This document shows, one piece after another, positions 1 through 11,373 of a stretch of DNA of 64,000 nt; within the stretch, counting starts at the first letter, position 1; each line of letters opens with the position of its first letter. Source of the stretch: Neodiprion pinetum. Its lineage: Eukaryota; Arthropoda; Insecta; Hymenoptera; Diprionidae. The notes beneath the pieces were generated by a model, which was given only the letters and a program-made list of their open reading frames with translations, was not told the DNA's origin and did not search any database. The stretch is taken from NCBI RefSeq assembly GCF_021155775.2, contig NC_060235.2, positions 2,159,501-2,223,500 of the forward strand. The letters run 5' to 3'. The position numbers and the translations under genes are program-made.

Positions 1-1145
1 TATTTATAAATAATGTGACCTAATCTTCTACATATGTATCAGGGGAGTTCATACAGTCATGTTAGCTGTTGTTAGTGATATCTGGTATACTCCAATCTTC
101 GATACCTTCCATTCATCCCAATTCCTGTTGCTGATCAAAGAGTATACTTTGTTAAACTTCTTAAATCATTTTTTTCTCTTTATTTATACATTTACTCTCT
201 CTACTATTTTTTTCACTATATTATGATGACGAGTGCAAAGTGATTATTTAAATGTCGTATGAAGTGATTATATACTACTTAGAAACTAATAGAGATGCAA
301 ATAATTTCAACCAAAGTTCTCTGGTGTGGGCAGTTATTTTATTGCAGTGCCTAATTACTGCTACTTTGACATGATGTACTGGTAATGACGGTGTTGTTGG
401 CACATCTGCGGTGGCTCTTGCTATTCGCGGCTTAAGGCATCAAATATAATATATATATATATATTTTTTTTTTTCAATATTACATGTGTGCATGGTGCTT
501 TTATGCTGGAAATGTCTAGTGACAAGTTTGAAAACTGCTATACTCTAAGTTTCAACCTTCCTCTGTCACTCTTGCTATCTAAACGCCTCAGTGGGTGCCT
601 ATATGGTCACCAATTCAGGGCCTGTTATCGTATCGTTTGTCATTTGCCGGGATACAATTGGCGAAAATACTGCTATAGAGCCTGATACGAATTTTCCTTT
701 AAACACACACTACATATTTTTTCAAACACAGCACACGTCAATTAACAACAATATTGCAAGGTTCTTATTCACGCTGATTCAAACGTTTAACTTGAAGTTT
801 GGGCACATATGTAAATTTGGAATTTTACAATTCGAGGAATTAGAATGGAAAGAATTGTTATGTGTAGGAAAAGAAACAACATTGAATGAATTAATTATCA
901 AAGAGAGTTGTTCTGTCAATACTGTATTATACAAAGTATGCAAGGTAAAATGTGGAATATTATAGAAACTGCACGTTACATTTATAACCCACGGTGCAAC
1001 AATGGCTTGTAAATACACACGATAAAACTTTTACTTATGTAGATCATTCCTAAAAGATATAATCCGTACGTTTCATTTTTTAACTGATCAATGAATATAC
1101 GCTTTATTAAGGTGGAAATATATCACACATTTCACTGTGTTATAG
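1..1145 (+). other. Intron of Ca-alpha1T upstream of the alternative turret exons
   Basis: AT-rich, with no stretch resembling domain I or domain II S1-S5. Open frames at 488-685 and 591-965 show no channel homology. The exon carrying the rest of S5 must lie left of the window. Confidence 0.75.
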
Positions 1146-1266
1146 TATTCTTGGGATGAACCTGTTCGGTTGCAAATTCTGTGAAACCATGAAAGGCACC
1201 ACCGAAGTCGAATGTGATAGGAAAAACTTTGACTCATTACTCTGGGCTATTGTCACAGTATTTCAG
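1146..1266 (+). CDS. Ca-alpha1T: Cav3 domain II S5-P turret, alternative exon a (three cysteines)
   Basis: A 121-nt exon with TATAG before it and GTACAG after it. It starts in phase 2 and ends in phase 0. The peptide begins ILGMNLFGCKFCETMKG and ends LLWAIVTVFQ, i.e. end of S5, a short extracellular turret and the descending pore helix. It has three cysteines (GCKFC, VEC). It can join directly to the shared domain II pore exon at 4493. It is homologous in position and sequence to the exon at 4008, so the two look mutually exclusive: using both would duplicate the turret, and 1146-1266 ends in phase 0 while 4008-4164 needs phase 2, so joining them would break the frame. Confidence 0.88.
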
Positions 1267-4200
1267 GTACAGGATATTTTTCAGCTTAGGGCTAGCATAA
1301 TTTGATTTTAAAAGCTAAACTCGGTACAGCACTGCATATACTTATGATTTCAAAGAATAAGGTAATGTATACGTTTAGCATGTTTTCGGCACTAAATATA
1401 TCTTTTTTCGCTTTCTTCTTATCTGCTCTTATTCTGCATGCTCTAGCATTTAGTAACTAAAGTATTTTGAGCTACCAACGTTTACACATCATTTTTCAAT
1501 CTCAAAACTGATCTAAATTTTATCTCGGTTTAATTATTAAGAATTAATCGATCAAACGAACTTGTGGATTTTCAATCGGATGCAAATTTTACAATAAACT
1601 TGAAATTACGCTCCTAGAAATCATAGAATGTAGGTAAATCTTTGAAATTGAATGAGTAAATGCATTGTAACTTTAAAATTCCTATTCTTTGTATAGAATT
1701 TTTCCATCTATCAAATATCTTTTTATTCCGAGAATGATGCACCGCTGCTTTAAAAAATTTGAATGAAAATTTTCTTAAATAACGTTCTGACTTTCACATA
1801 ATTTATTGTGCACTCCTGAATGGTGAGTACACATTTATTTTAGCATCTTTTTTTTTTATATAATTGCTTTCACCTATTCAGGTAGTATGTTCATCTACTT
1901 TTTGTTTTTTTTTGTATTTTCCAAATTTAGTCACTTTCACAGTATCGAGCATGTTGACATATGGATTTCAAGTAGTAGGAAGCTGCATAGGAATTTATCT
2001 TGCTTATACATTGCTACCTACGTTATTTATTATGCCACGTGTCAATTCAGCAACTGTGATAAACCCATGTTTTAGTCTTCACTGTTCATGCTTAGACTCA
2101 CATTGAATGCAAAATGGAATACATAGTTAAGCAACGTTATGTGAAATGTCAAGTTTGGTTTGACGACAAGTAGTAACTCTGCTATGTGCGAGGGAAAGAC
2201 AGAATTGAACAAAAAAAATTTCAGACTTATGTTGGACCGGTTTAATAAAATACTCGTAAATCCTTGTCATGATTGAGATATTGGTAATAAAATTGCATAG
2301 ATTGCGATATCGTCGAGATTCCAAATCTGTCGATTTCTTGATTTTCATAGACATATTGTAATTTATAATAGCCTGAGAATATCTTGCAGCAGTGACGCTT
2401 CAAAAATAGATTAAAATTCGTTTACCGTATATGCGTATGAAATTTTTTAGTGATTTCAACTGTGTATCGCACTATAATTGACCACGTTTTATTGTGCACT
2501 AATTGCAATTTTTTGTTATATTGGGCGGTGGGTATTTATTATTTAAATTTCTAGTTATAGATTTTGTCTTCTATGATAAAGTTTCATAGATAGTTAAACT
2601 GTAGATTCTTCCAAGTGTTTTAATAAATAAAGTATCACAGTATCTGTTGTTTAGTTCTCAAGCATGCAAACTCAATCTTGAGAGTAATATTCTAATCTTA
2701 CTATGTTGTCATTTTATTTATACTTTTTCTATCTCAATCTGTAGCGTATCATCTTGTTTATTTTAGAGAATGAGTAAATTCATATACTCTATTCCTGTCT
2801 CATTTTTGTTTTTATCTCTCATAGTATAATACCTCCTCATGGTATACATATTTTAAAGCATATAATCCCATCCCACTTGAATACATACATTATACCAATG
2901 AGTATTGACCATATTGTTCAGAAAAAAAAAAACAAAAAAAAATGAGTACGAAGATGTGAATATTTTTTCCCTGAATTAGCATGATTGGCGAAATAAGTGA
3001 ACGTTATTAGAAATGAATCACAATAATAAAAAAAAAAAAAACTCTCTTTGAAATAAAAATGTTGTACAACTACTGGCATTTCGATGAAATGGAAAAAATC
3101 TATAAATTATAGCGTAATGATTTACAAATTCGGAAACGTGCAGAATCAGCTTCTCTTAACAGAAAATGACTTTAAACAAAAAATAAAAATGTAGAAGCAA
3201 GTGACATCAAGCTGTTTGTACAAATCTCACATAATATATACACTCCCTGAATTTAGTTCTAAGGATTACTGCGAGAAAATATTAGAATAGTAATAGAGAA
3301 AACTGACGATACAAGCCGAACCAATAACACTTGTTGTTCGTTAGACGACGATGGTAATTTGTGTCGATTGCGCAACTTGGGCCACAACTCCTTCCTGCCA
3401 TATTAACTGGGCAAAATACTATAATTCATCTACATAGTAGAATTCTTCCAGTTAGGAAAAGTAATTATGTATCTAATACAACAAAAACCAAAAAAAAAAA
3501 TCTTGGTCATTCTTCATGTGCACGTAATATAAAAATTGAACGTATTATACCTAGGTCGTAATCGTAGGGTGACTTAGCGGCTCAACTCCTGCAGTAATGT
3601 TAATATTACTTGTACTAAAACCATCTATGTATTTCTAATTGCAAACTGTCTTGCTTTTCTTCCACAAATCATCAAATTCCAGAATTTGACTCTGAAATCA
3701 CAAATATGCAGCTTCAAGTGAAATCATTATGCTATTTACTAGATATTTCGCTTTATACAGAATGGAGTGTCTCCATATATTGGACTTGATTTCAATTAGT
3801 CATTATTAATATACCGTAACTTTCGTATTTGCGATTCGTCTGTTACTTATGTACTCCATGAATATCGCACGCTCTATCAAGAAGATCGGTGAATATACTT
3901 ATATGTAAAATTGTAACTTGCAACAAGGGCAAAAATTTGGGGACATTCTTCTTGTGAATTTGCCAATGTTGACGGAACTTTAGGCCATGGGATTGTCTCG
4001 GTTGCAGCATCCTAGGGATGTACCTGTTCGGGGGTAAGTTTTGCATGTGGGTGGACCGGAGTCGGCCCTGCACCTGTATCGAAGTGGTCTCGCACGACCC
4101 AAAGTGTCGCTGTGATCGCAAACACTTCAACGACATCCTCTGGGCCACTGTTACCGTTTTCCAGGTACCACTGTTTCATAAGATTTATTGACGTTAAAGG

Positions 4201-7200
4201 TATATTATTTTCGTAATTTTTGCATCCAAGGTATTGCCGGTATTACAAATTCAATATGGAACATTTCCAGTCGAGGTTCGTTTTTGGCCGAAAGAAAACT
4301 GATTTTTTACTTTTTGTTTCCGTCATTGTGGCGTTCCATGTACAATTGATTAAGTACAAGAGTGCACGCTATGGAGACCAGTATCATATAAAATATAGTT
4401 GGTTGTTTTCATTGAACTTTAGCCACTGTATCCGACTATTTGCACAGGTATAAAAACCATCGGATATCTAAAAATTTTCTCCTTTCACGCAGATACTTAC
4501 CCAAGAAGATTGGAACGTAGTGTTGTTCAACGGAATGCAGAAAACCTCTCACTGGGCAGCATTGTACTTTGTAGCGTTGATGACATTTGGTAACTACGTT
4601 CTGTTTAATCTTTTGGTCGCGATTCTGGTCGAAGGCTTTTCTTCCGAGGTATATTATTATATTTCTCATTTATTTTTTCACCCAGCAATTGTATCAAGAA
4701 AATTTTATCACCTACTTATTTTTCATGCATTCCAGAGAAATGAACGGCGGGAGAGAGAACAACGAGAAATGGCACGGCTGGCTGCAAAGGAAGCTGGAAT
4801 CAGCAGTGACGGAGATTCATCGAGGGTTTCTCAATCACATTCAGTATCTGACAGTGATACTTACACACAGGTGAACAGCATCACATGTATCATAATTATC
4901 AGATCGAAGCTATTCATAATTGTTTCCACAGTTTTCACAAATTCATCACTTTTTTTTAAAGGATCAAAAGAACTCTTGGCAAAGTGTAGAGGAATTACGA
5001 AAGTACAAAGACAACTGCAGCAAGGACAAGCAGAATACGATATGGAGACATCCGATAAATGAGCCTAAATGTAATATCCAAAAAGAAAGTAAAATGATGG
5101 GCATACAGCCGCCTGTAATTACCCATACAGCTGCTACTCCTCAAGACTCTCCTAATACAACGCTAGATACTGGATACAGAGAGTTTAATTGCCGCTCCAC
5201 GAATCCAAGTCTTTCAATTGAATCAATCGATCGATCCGCTGTATGTATTGTTTATATTCGTATATCGTTCATGGCATAACTTTGAGAAACTGGAAAATTT
5301 CGATGACTTTACGATTGATGATGACCTGAGCATTCATCGTGGCTTTCTATTCACAGAGTCAATGCAGCATACCTGGCTTACTTAAGCCAATGGATAACAA
5401 ATTTGCTACTAACAATCTGGCTCCAAATCAACTTTCAAGGCGGATCAGTCTTGTGGCCGTTATTAATCCGTCGCCGACTCGGGATTCGAATCCAAGGTAG
5501 GAATAGTTTGAAAAAATTGGTGTCTTATCATATTAGTTACACTCATTTCAATGGCCAATTCATAAAATCTTTGGTGGAGTGTGCTAAGTCGCATTGTAAC
5601 TAACAGGCACATAATAATATTGTCATAAATTGTGCTAATCACTAATTATAGCAATCAACGAATACAAAGAGGGTATTCTTGGCGATTGTCTCGACCATCC
5701 CTGAGACGTAAGAAAAGTCAGTGCGATGACGATAGTCGACAGACTATTGTTCTTAATAATGGACGTAACACCATGCGATCAAATTCTATGTGAGTATCTT
5801 ACTGCATGTTCAGTGTTACTTTTTTTGATATACAAATTCGTCACTTTTAAATTGCTTAATCAGTTTTGCGGTATAGTTCAGTTGAATTATGATCAGGTCT
5901 ATTTGAGTATAATCGTTTTTCTGTTGTAGAAATTATGGAGACTATACTAATTGCAATGGAGGCTACCTTTATGGGTCGATAAGAAATGATACGCACTGCG
6001 ATACACCAAATAATCGGAACCATATTGCTAACAATCGCAGTATTAGTCCAAATAATTCTACCAAAAGTCGTAGCTCTTCGATTGCGCATTATACAACTTC
6101 AAATGTAAGACAGTCTTAACTTTGGTTCATTTTTTTTGTTGCCTACTGTTCAATTCATTGCGCTGTAATACTATATCTTCTAATTCCAGATGAGGTGGAT
6201 CGGTGATTTATCTCGCCAGAATTCATTGAGCAGTTATGACCAGATGCATGTTCAAAAAACGCCGTTAGATGAAAATGCATTAAATTCAGCTGCTAGAACC
6301 ATAAACAATTTATCCATCGAAGCTAGACCTTTACCACAGATCAAACAACTTTCCGAAGAAATGGACTCTCAACTCGACGAACAAGCTGCACAATCTAATG
6401 GCAATGGCAGCATATCTAGTGTTGAGAAAATAAAAAAAATATTCATGTTCTTTGAACCGAAGGGATGTCTGAAAGAAAGAGACGATTTCTCTTTATATCT
6501 TTTCGCACCACATAATAGGTATCAAAGTTTCAGTCTGGACTTGACAAAAGTTGTTTAACACTAGTGGATCAGTTGGCAAGCTTAGAATTACGTCACATAA
6601 TTTACCATTTCATACTCCATAGGTTTCGAGAGCTCTGCCACTGGTTTGTAGGACAGAAATGGTTCGATAACATGGTCCTCCTTTTCATAGGATTAAATTG
6701 TATAACATTAGCAATGGAAAGACCGAACATACCTCCCAACAGTGGCGAGCGGATCTTTTTATCTTCGGCCAATTACGTTTTTACAGCTGTCTTTGCAGCA
6801 GAGATGTTTGTGAAGGTAAGTTAATGTAAAAACCGTCGGCTTAACATAACTATGACGTTACGCACCATGTCATTTTACAAATAATCTTGAATTATATTTA
6901 TAAATTTTATGGATTTCTAGGTCGTAGCATCTGGTATGCTGTATGGATATGATGCTTACTTCACATCGGGCTGGAATATCATGGATGGTTCACTGGTTAT
7001 AATATCCATAGTAGATCTACTAATGTCTTTGATATCTGAAAGCAGTCCGAAGATCTTTGGCATTTTGAGGGTGGGTAAATCATACTTTAAGCTTCGTATT
7101 CGGTTGATTTTTAATGAATTATTTATCAAGTACTTTCCAAACAATAGGTGATCTACTACTTAATATTAATTAAACGCTATCTGTATTTCAGGTATTTCGA

Positions 7201-10200
7201 TTACTGAGATCCTTGAGGCCTCTCCGAGTAATAAATCGAGCTCCAGGATTAAAATTAGTAGTTCAAACGTTATTATCATCGTTGAGACCTATCGGAAACA
7301 TCGTGCTAATATGCTGCACGTTCTTCATGATATTTGGTATATTAGGCGTACAACTCTTCAAGGGCGCATTTTACTATTGTGAAGGACCAGATTTGAAAAA
7401 TGTTCGCAATAAGACAGATTGTCTAGCCGACAAACGAAACCAATGGGTCAATCGTAAATACAATTTTGATGATCTCGGAAAAGCGCTAATGTCACTTTTC
7501 GTATTATCTTCCCGTGATGGATGGGTTAATATAATGTATACCGGCCTGGATGCCGTTGGTGTTGATCAACAAGTAAGTGCGGCTTGATTGGTCTATTCAT
7601 CGTTACAAATAAATAAATGAATGGTGTTAGTATAACATGGAAATATTTTTCTCTAATTTCAGCCTGTAGAGAACTTTTCTGAATGGAGGTTACTCTACTT
7701 CATTGCATTTATTTTATTAGTTGGTTTCTTTGTGCTGAATATGTTCGTTGGGGTAGTCGTTGAGAATTTTCACAGATGTCGGGAGGAACAAGAAAAAGAA
7801 GAGCGTGTTAGGAGAGCTGCGAAGAGAGCTCTTCAAATGGAGAAGAAAAGACGCAGTAAGCACTTTGGGTTTCAAGGTTTAGTAATTTTTATTTTCTTTC
7901 GAGAGATATTTATCTTTTGTTAAAATTACTATGGAAGTCCAATAAGTTGCTGTTTCTGATTTTTTCAGAAATGCACGAGCCTCCATATTACACAAATTAT
8001 TCAAAGTCTCGACTATTCGTTCACAATGTTGTCACTTCAAAGTATTTCGATTTGGCGATAGCAGCTGTAATTGGTCTTAATGTCGTAACTATGGCAATGG
8101 AATTCTATATGATGCCCAAAGCTCTGACTTACGCCTTGAAAATATTCAACTACTTCTTCACCGCCGTTTTCATCCTCGAATCATTCATGAAACTCTTAGC
8201 TCTCGGACTGCACTTGTATTTGAAAGACAAGTAAAGTATCAATTTCTTACATTATCTCGCTAGGTTTTACTGCTTCATGTATTTCAACACGTAATAGGAC
8301 AAATAAAATTCTATCATCGAATATTGTAGGTGGAATCAGCTGGATGTTGGGATAGTCATACTGTCGATAGTCGGAATAGTTCTTGAAGAAGTGGAGTCCA
8401 AAATAATACCGATAAATCCAACTATAATTCGTGTGATGCGAGTACTGCGAATTGCAAGAGGTAAAAAAACCAATCGCTTTCCTCGTAATACATCATTGAA
8501 ATACGTTGATTATCACTGACAAATTATTGTTTCTTTATAGTTCTGAAACTTCTTAAAATGGCAAAGGGTATACGTGCCCTCCTGGACACAGTTATGCAAG
8601 CATTGCCCCAAGTCGGAAATCTAGGCTTACTTTTTTTCCTTCTGTTTTTCATATTTGCAGCATTGGGAGTTGAGCTTTTTGGTCGATTAGGTAAAGTGTG
8701 AAATCGGAAACATCAAATTATTTATTCAACTTTCATGTAATCGAGTAATTAACAACTTGCAACGTTTTCCAATAGAATGCAGTGATGACATACCTTGCCA
8801 AGGATTGGGCGAACACGCCCACTTCAGCAATTTCGGAATGGCTTTTCTCACTCTCTTCAGGGTAGCAACTGGCGACAATTGGAATGGCATTATGAAAGAC
8901 ACTCTTAGGGATGATTGTGACGATGCAACAGATTGCGTTAAGAATTGTTGCGTCAGCACAATTATTGCACCAATATTTTTCGTTATTTTTGTTCTCATGG
9001 CACAGTTCGTTCTTGTAAATGTCGTTGTTGCTGTATTAATGAAGCATTTAGAAGAGAGTCACAAACAGGTATGCAAAATTATTTTACGCCGTTGTGCTCA
9101 GCAGTGGCAAATTTTATTTCCCACAAATTCATTACAGATGGAAGATGAGCTCGATATGGAAACTCAACTAGAAAGAGAATTAGCTGCCGAGCAAGAAGAG
9201 CTATTGGACGAGGAAGACATAAACGATGAAAGTTTGAACACCAGGCCAGGGTTATCTAAAGTTCGCTCACTGCCTGCTAATTTCACGTACAACCCGCCCA
9301 CTGAAAAGGACAGTAATAAAGACGGTGAGAATTTGATTTTACTATAGTTATTTCTGGTAGTCCATCATCAGTCACCAGTACATAATTTGGTTTTTGCTAT
9401 TACTATTGTATTTGCAGACTTATCGATAACTTTCAATGAACGAAGAGGATCAAGCTGTCGCTCCAACAAACCATTTAAGTATAGAATGAAACGCAGGCAG
9501 ACGTTCCATACCCATCAGCGAAGTTCACTATTCCCAATCGTGTCTACGCCAATACACTTTGAGGTCGCCGAGGTGATAAAGCCTGCGAGCAATCTCAGCG
9601 TCCCACGCATCATATCACAGAATCATATTTTAAACTTTGGTAGCACAAAGTACCTTCATCCACCCGCTGTATCTGATGTGGCTGAAGACAAGTGCTACCT
9701 TACAGTTAATAGTGCATCGCACGAATCCTCCCAGAGGAGGCCACCTATCAAATCTAGTTCCGGAGACGCAAATGCTCATCTCATACCTAAGTGTTCTAGT
9801 TACCTTTTACGTAATAGCGAGCATCTTTCGAAGCACAGAAAATCGAATGATTCGCAATCTTCTCTAGATGCAAGTCTAAGCTGCAAGTTGCCAAATCTGT
9901 TAGCACCAAACGCGTATGGTAATAATTTAGTAAAAAATAAGGGAGAAACGGGTACGAAAGAGGAAAAACTGCCTCTGGATCACGATTTGGATGTACAGTC
10001 TGTAATAAATGAGAGGAGGCCGTCCAAATTGAAATGTAGTAATGTGAGTGGTAAAGGAGGGTTTGTATCAAAGACCAACAGTTTCAATCACATTTATGCG
10101 AGGGAAGAGATCGAGAACAAAGCTGTTTCCAATGTCGAACACGATATTAGGATTTACGTTGACGATACCGATTCACAAAGCAGCGAAAGGGATAAAGTGA

Positions 10201-10343
10201 CGAATGGGGAAGAGGGCAGAGATTGTAGAAAAAGATCGTTAGGAGCAATGTCGAATATTTCTCTGATAAAAAAAAGTGATACAGACGTTGTTTCAAGCTC
10301 CAAAGAAGATCTGAAAAATTCACAGACCAATAATAGTCCATAA
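1146..10343 (+). CDS. Ca-alpha1T: T-type voltage-gated calcium channel alpha1 subunit (Cav3), 3' part of gene
   Basis: Pore-forming subunit of a low-voltage-activated calcium channel in the plasma membrane. The gene enters from the left edge, so domain I and most of domain II are missing. Exons read as 1146-1266 or 4008-4164 (alternatives), 4493-4648, 4736-4870, 4962-5240, 5357-5496, 5652-5789, 5930-6104, 6190-6518, 6623-6815, 6921-7070, 7192-7572, 7663-7855, 7969-8230, 8330-8460, 8541-8690, 8776-9068, 9138-9324 and 9418-10343. Every junction has GT-AG borders and matching phase. The selectivity-filter residues are E in domain II (TQEDWN), D in III (SSRDGW) and D in IV (TGDNWNGIMKDTLRDD), which is the Cav3 pattern (EEDD) and excludes Cav1/Cav2 and sodium channels. 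Family assignment is near certain; the linker and tail exons rest on open frame and splice phase. Confidence 0.95.
1267..4007 (+). other. Long intron between the two alternative turret exons
   Basis: About 2.7 kb of AT-rich sequence with several poly-A and poly-T runs and no exon-like segment. It is much longer than the other introns in this gene (mostly 70 to 350 nt). Intronic control elements for exon choice would be expected here, but none could be identified by eye. Confidence 0.75.
4008..4164 (+). CDS. Ca-alpha1T: Cav3 domain II S5-P turret, alternative exon b (five cysteines)
   Basis: A 157-nt exon preceded by GTTGCAG and followed by GTACCA, again phase 2 in and phase 0 out. The peptide starts ILGMYLFGGKFCMWVDRSR and ends ILWATVTVFQ. 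The turret is 12 residues longer than in exon a and has five cysteines (KFC, RPC, TC, KC, RC). Both exons supply one third-position base (T or C) to the split codon, so that codon very likely encodes the same residue with either exon. This form resembles the turret commonly present in Cav3 channels; exon a is the shorter variant. Confidence 0.9.
4493..4648 (+). CDS. Ca-alpha1T: Cav3 domain II pore loop and S6 exon (shared)
   Basis: A phase-0 exon of 52 codons after TTTCACGCAG. It holds the P-loop ILTQEDWNVVLFNGMQ with the domain II selectivity glutamate, then the S6 helix (NYVLFNLLVAILVEGFSSE). Both upstream alternative exons splice into it in frame. Confidence 0.95.
4736..6518 (+). CDS. Ca-alpha1T: Cav3 domain II-III cytoplasmic linker exons
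   Basis: Six exons (4736-4870, 4962-5240, 5357-5496, 5652-5789, 5930-6104, 6190-6518) with consistent phases (0,0,0,2,2,0 in). The first continues S6 with a highly charged helix (RNERREREQREMARLAAKE). The rest is low-complexity, rich in Ser, Asn, Arg and Gln, as expected for the poorly conserved cytoplasmic II-III loop, with many possible phosphorylation sites. The last one (PKGCLKERDDFSLYLFAP) is the conserved lead-in to domain III S1. The middle exons (5357-6104) rest on open frame and splice phase rather than conservation, so any could be alternatively used. Confidence 0.82.
6623..7855 (+). CDS. Ca-alpha1T: Cav3 domain III exons (S1 to S6)
   Basis: Four exons (6623-6815, 6921-7070, 7192-7572, 7663-7855). 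S1 is around NMVLLFIGLNCITLAMERP. S2/S3 follow (FTAVFAAEMFVK; GWNIMDGSLVIISIVDLL). The S4 voltage sensor has regularly spaced arginines (RVFRLLRSLRPLRVINR). S5 and a long turret with four cysteines lead to the P-loop SSRDGWVNIMYTGLDAVG carrying the domain III selectivity aspartate. S6 ends LNMFVGVVVENFHRCREEQ, followed by the charged III-IV linker. Phases 2-0-0-0-1 match on both sides. Confidence 0.95.
7969..9068 (+). CDS. Ca-alpha1T: Cav3 domain IV exons (S1 to S6)
   Basis: Four exons (7969-8230, 8330-8460, 8541-8690, 8776-9068). The start, YYTNYSKSRLFVHNVVTS, is the conserved Cav3 III-IV linker end. The S4 sensor is split across an intron (RVMRVLRIAR / VLKLLKMAKGIR). The pore reads RVATGDNWNGIMKDTLRDD, with the domain IV selectivity aspartate and the T-type hallmark after it. 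A cysteine-rich P-S6 loop (DDCDDATDCVKNCC) follows, then S6 (QFVLVNVVVAVLMKHLEES). The junction at 8690/8776 gives FGRLECSDDIPC, which is family-typical and confirms the splice choice. Confidence 0.95.
9138..10343 (+). CDS. Ca-alpha1T: Cav3 cytoplasmic C-terminal tail and stop
   Basis: Two exons (9138-9324, 9418-10343). The first is the conserved acidic post-IVS6 helix (MEDELDMETQLERELAAE). The last is a long hydrophilic tail of about 308 residues rich in Ser, Asn and Lys, ending in a single TAA. The tail has no recognisable domain; it is probably disordered and regulatory. Reading through the donor at 9325 instead gives a stop within eight codons, so a truncated isoform is conceivable. Confidence 0.87.
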
Positions 10344-11373
10344 TAGCATTTCGTCGTACCTGTAACTTTTCTGAAACGAATAATTTCTACTTCCGTTAAG
10401 CTTCGGATTACGAAGCTTATTTCTGCAATCGATCAATCAATCAATTAATCAATCAATCCGAAACCTGAACTAATGTGTCTATTGTGCATTTGTAGGTGAA
10501 AAGTATACTAAAATGTTATTGGAAGATTGTTATATCATTTAAAGACAGACAGAATATTCTTTGCTCTGCGAAAGATAAACCTGTTACATTTATTGAAACT
10601 CTGTTTTGTTGGTGAAAACGTAAAGGGTGTGAGATATTATACCTACGTATTCAGAGCTCTATTAGAGAATGTATTTATGAAAATTTCTTAGCGATTGAAA
10701 AAAGTGTATTATGTGACGATTTAGCAATTACACTTTCTTTACTAAGCTAATTACTGTAAATCAAAGTACTTTATTTATTATGACAGAGTGTTTATTAGAT
10801 AATTTAGTAATATATTATAATGTCAATTGTAAACTATATACAATCATTAAGTATAAAAGAGATTTTATTGCAATAAACAAAGTTTCTGCATATCTTCTAC
10901 ACTTAATAATTTATGCACTCTCGAACACTGTTGACGTGCAAAACCTAACTGTATCGCTATTGTAATCGCCATTCATACTGGTGACAATTATCTTTGCAAG
11001 GTAATATATCGTTGATAAGCTGCAGGTATTTACCGCCTACCAATAGGCAACCCGGCTCGCACCTCGCGACTCTAGCCTACGAATCCACACCAAGAGAGAG
11101 ATTTCGTAAATCCCTTGCGGCGGGTCCAGATTGAGGAGGGGAACCAAGGAGAACGCAACAGCAAGCAGTGGTTCAGCGGGAAGTATCCAAGCGTGGATAC
11201 AGCCAGAAGGACAACGAGTTTAAGACCAAAAAAAAAAAAAAGAAGAGGAGAACAGAAGGGGTCAGTTTATGAAACGAAAGTGCCGCATGCCACGTGAAGG
11301 AATTCCTCAATTTGTCTTGTCAGGGGTTTTGTATTATCAAAGGTTACGACGTTGACGCTGGCAAGCGTTTAAA
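10344..11373 (+). other. Ca-alpha1T 3' UTR and promoter/5' UTR of the acetyltransferase gene
   Basis: The left half is AT-rich and probably 3' UTR. From about 11.03 kb the sequence becomes more GC- and purine-rich and leads to the next start codon without a stop-free conserved frame, so it is most likely promoter and 5' UTR. No TATA box was recognised. Confidence 0.5.
10872..10877 (+). terminator. Candidate polyadenylation signal of Ca-alpha1T
   Basis: AATAAA about 530 nt after the stop codon, in AT-rich sequence that fits a 3' UTR. No other strong hexamer precedes it closely; transcript 3' ends are not visible. Confidence 0.4.

Noticed and set aside
5466..5480. B-box-like GGGATTCGAATCC
   Set aside because: Lies inside a coding exon of the calcium channel and has no tRNA fold around it.
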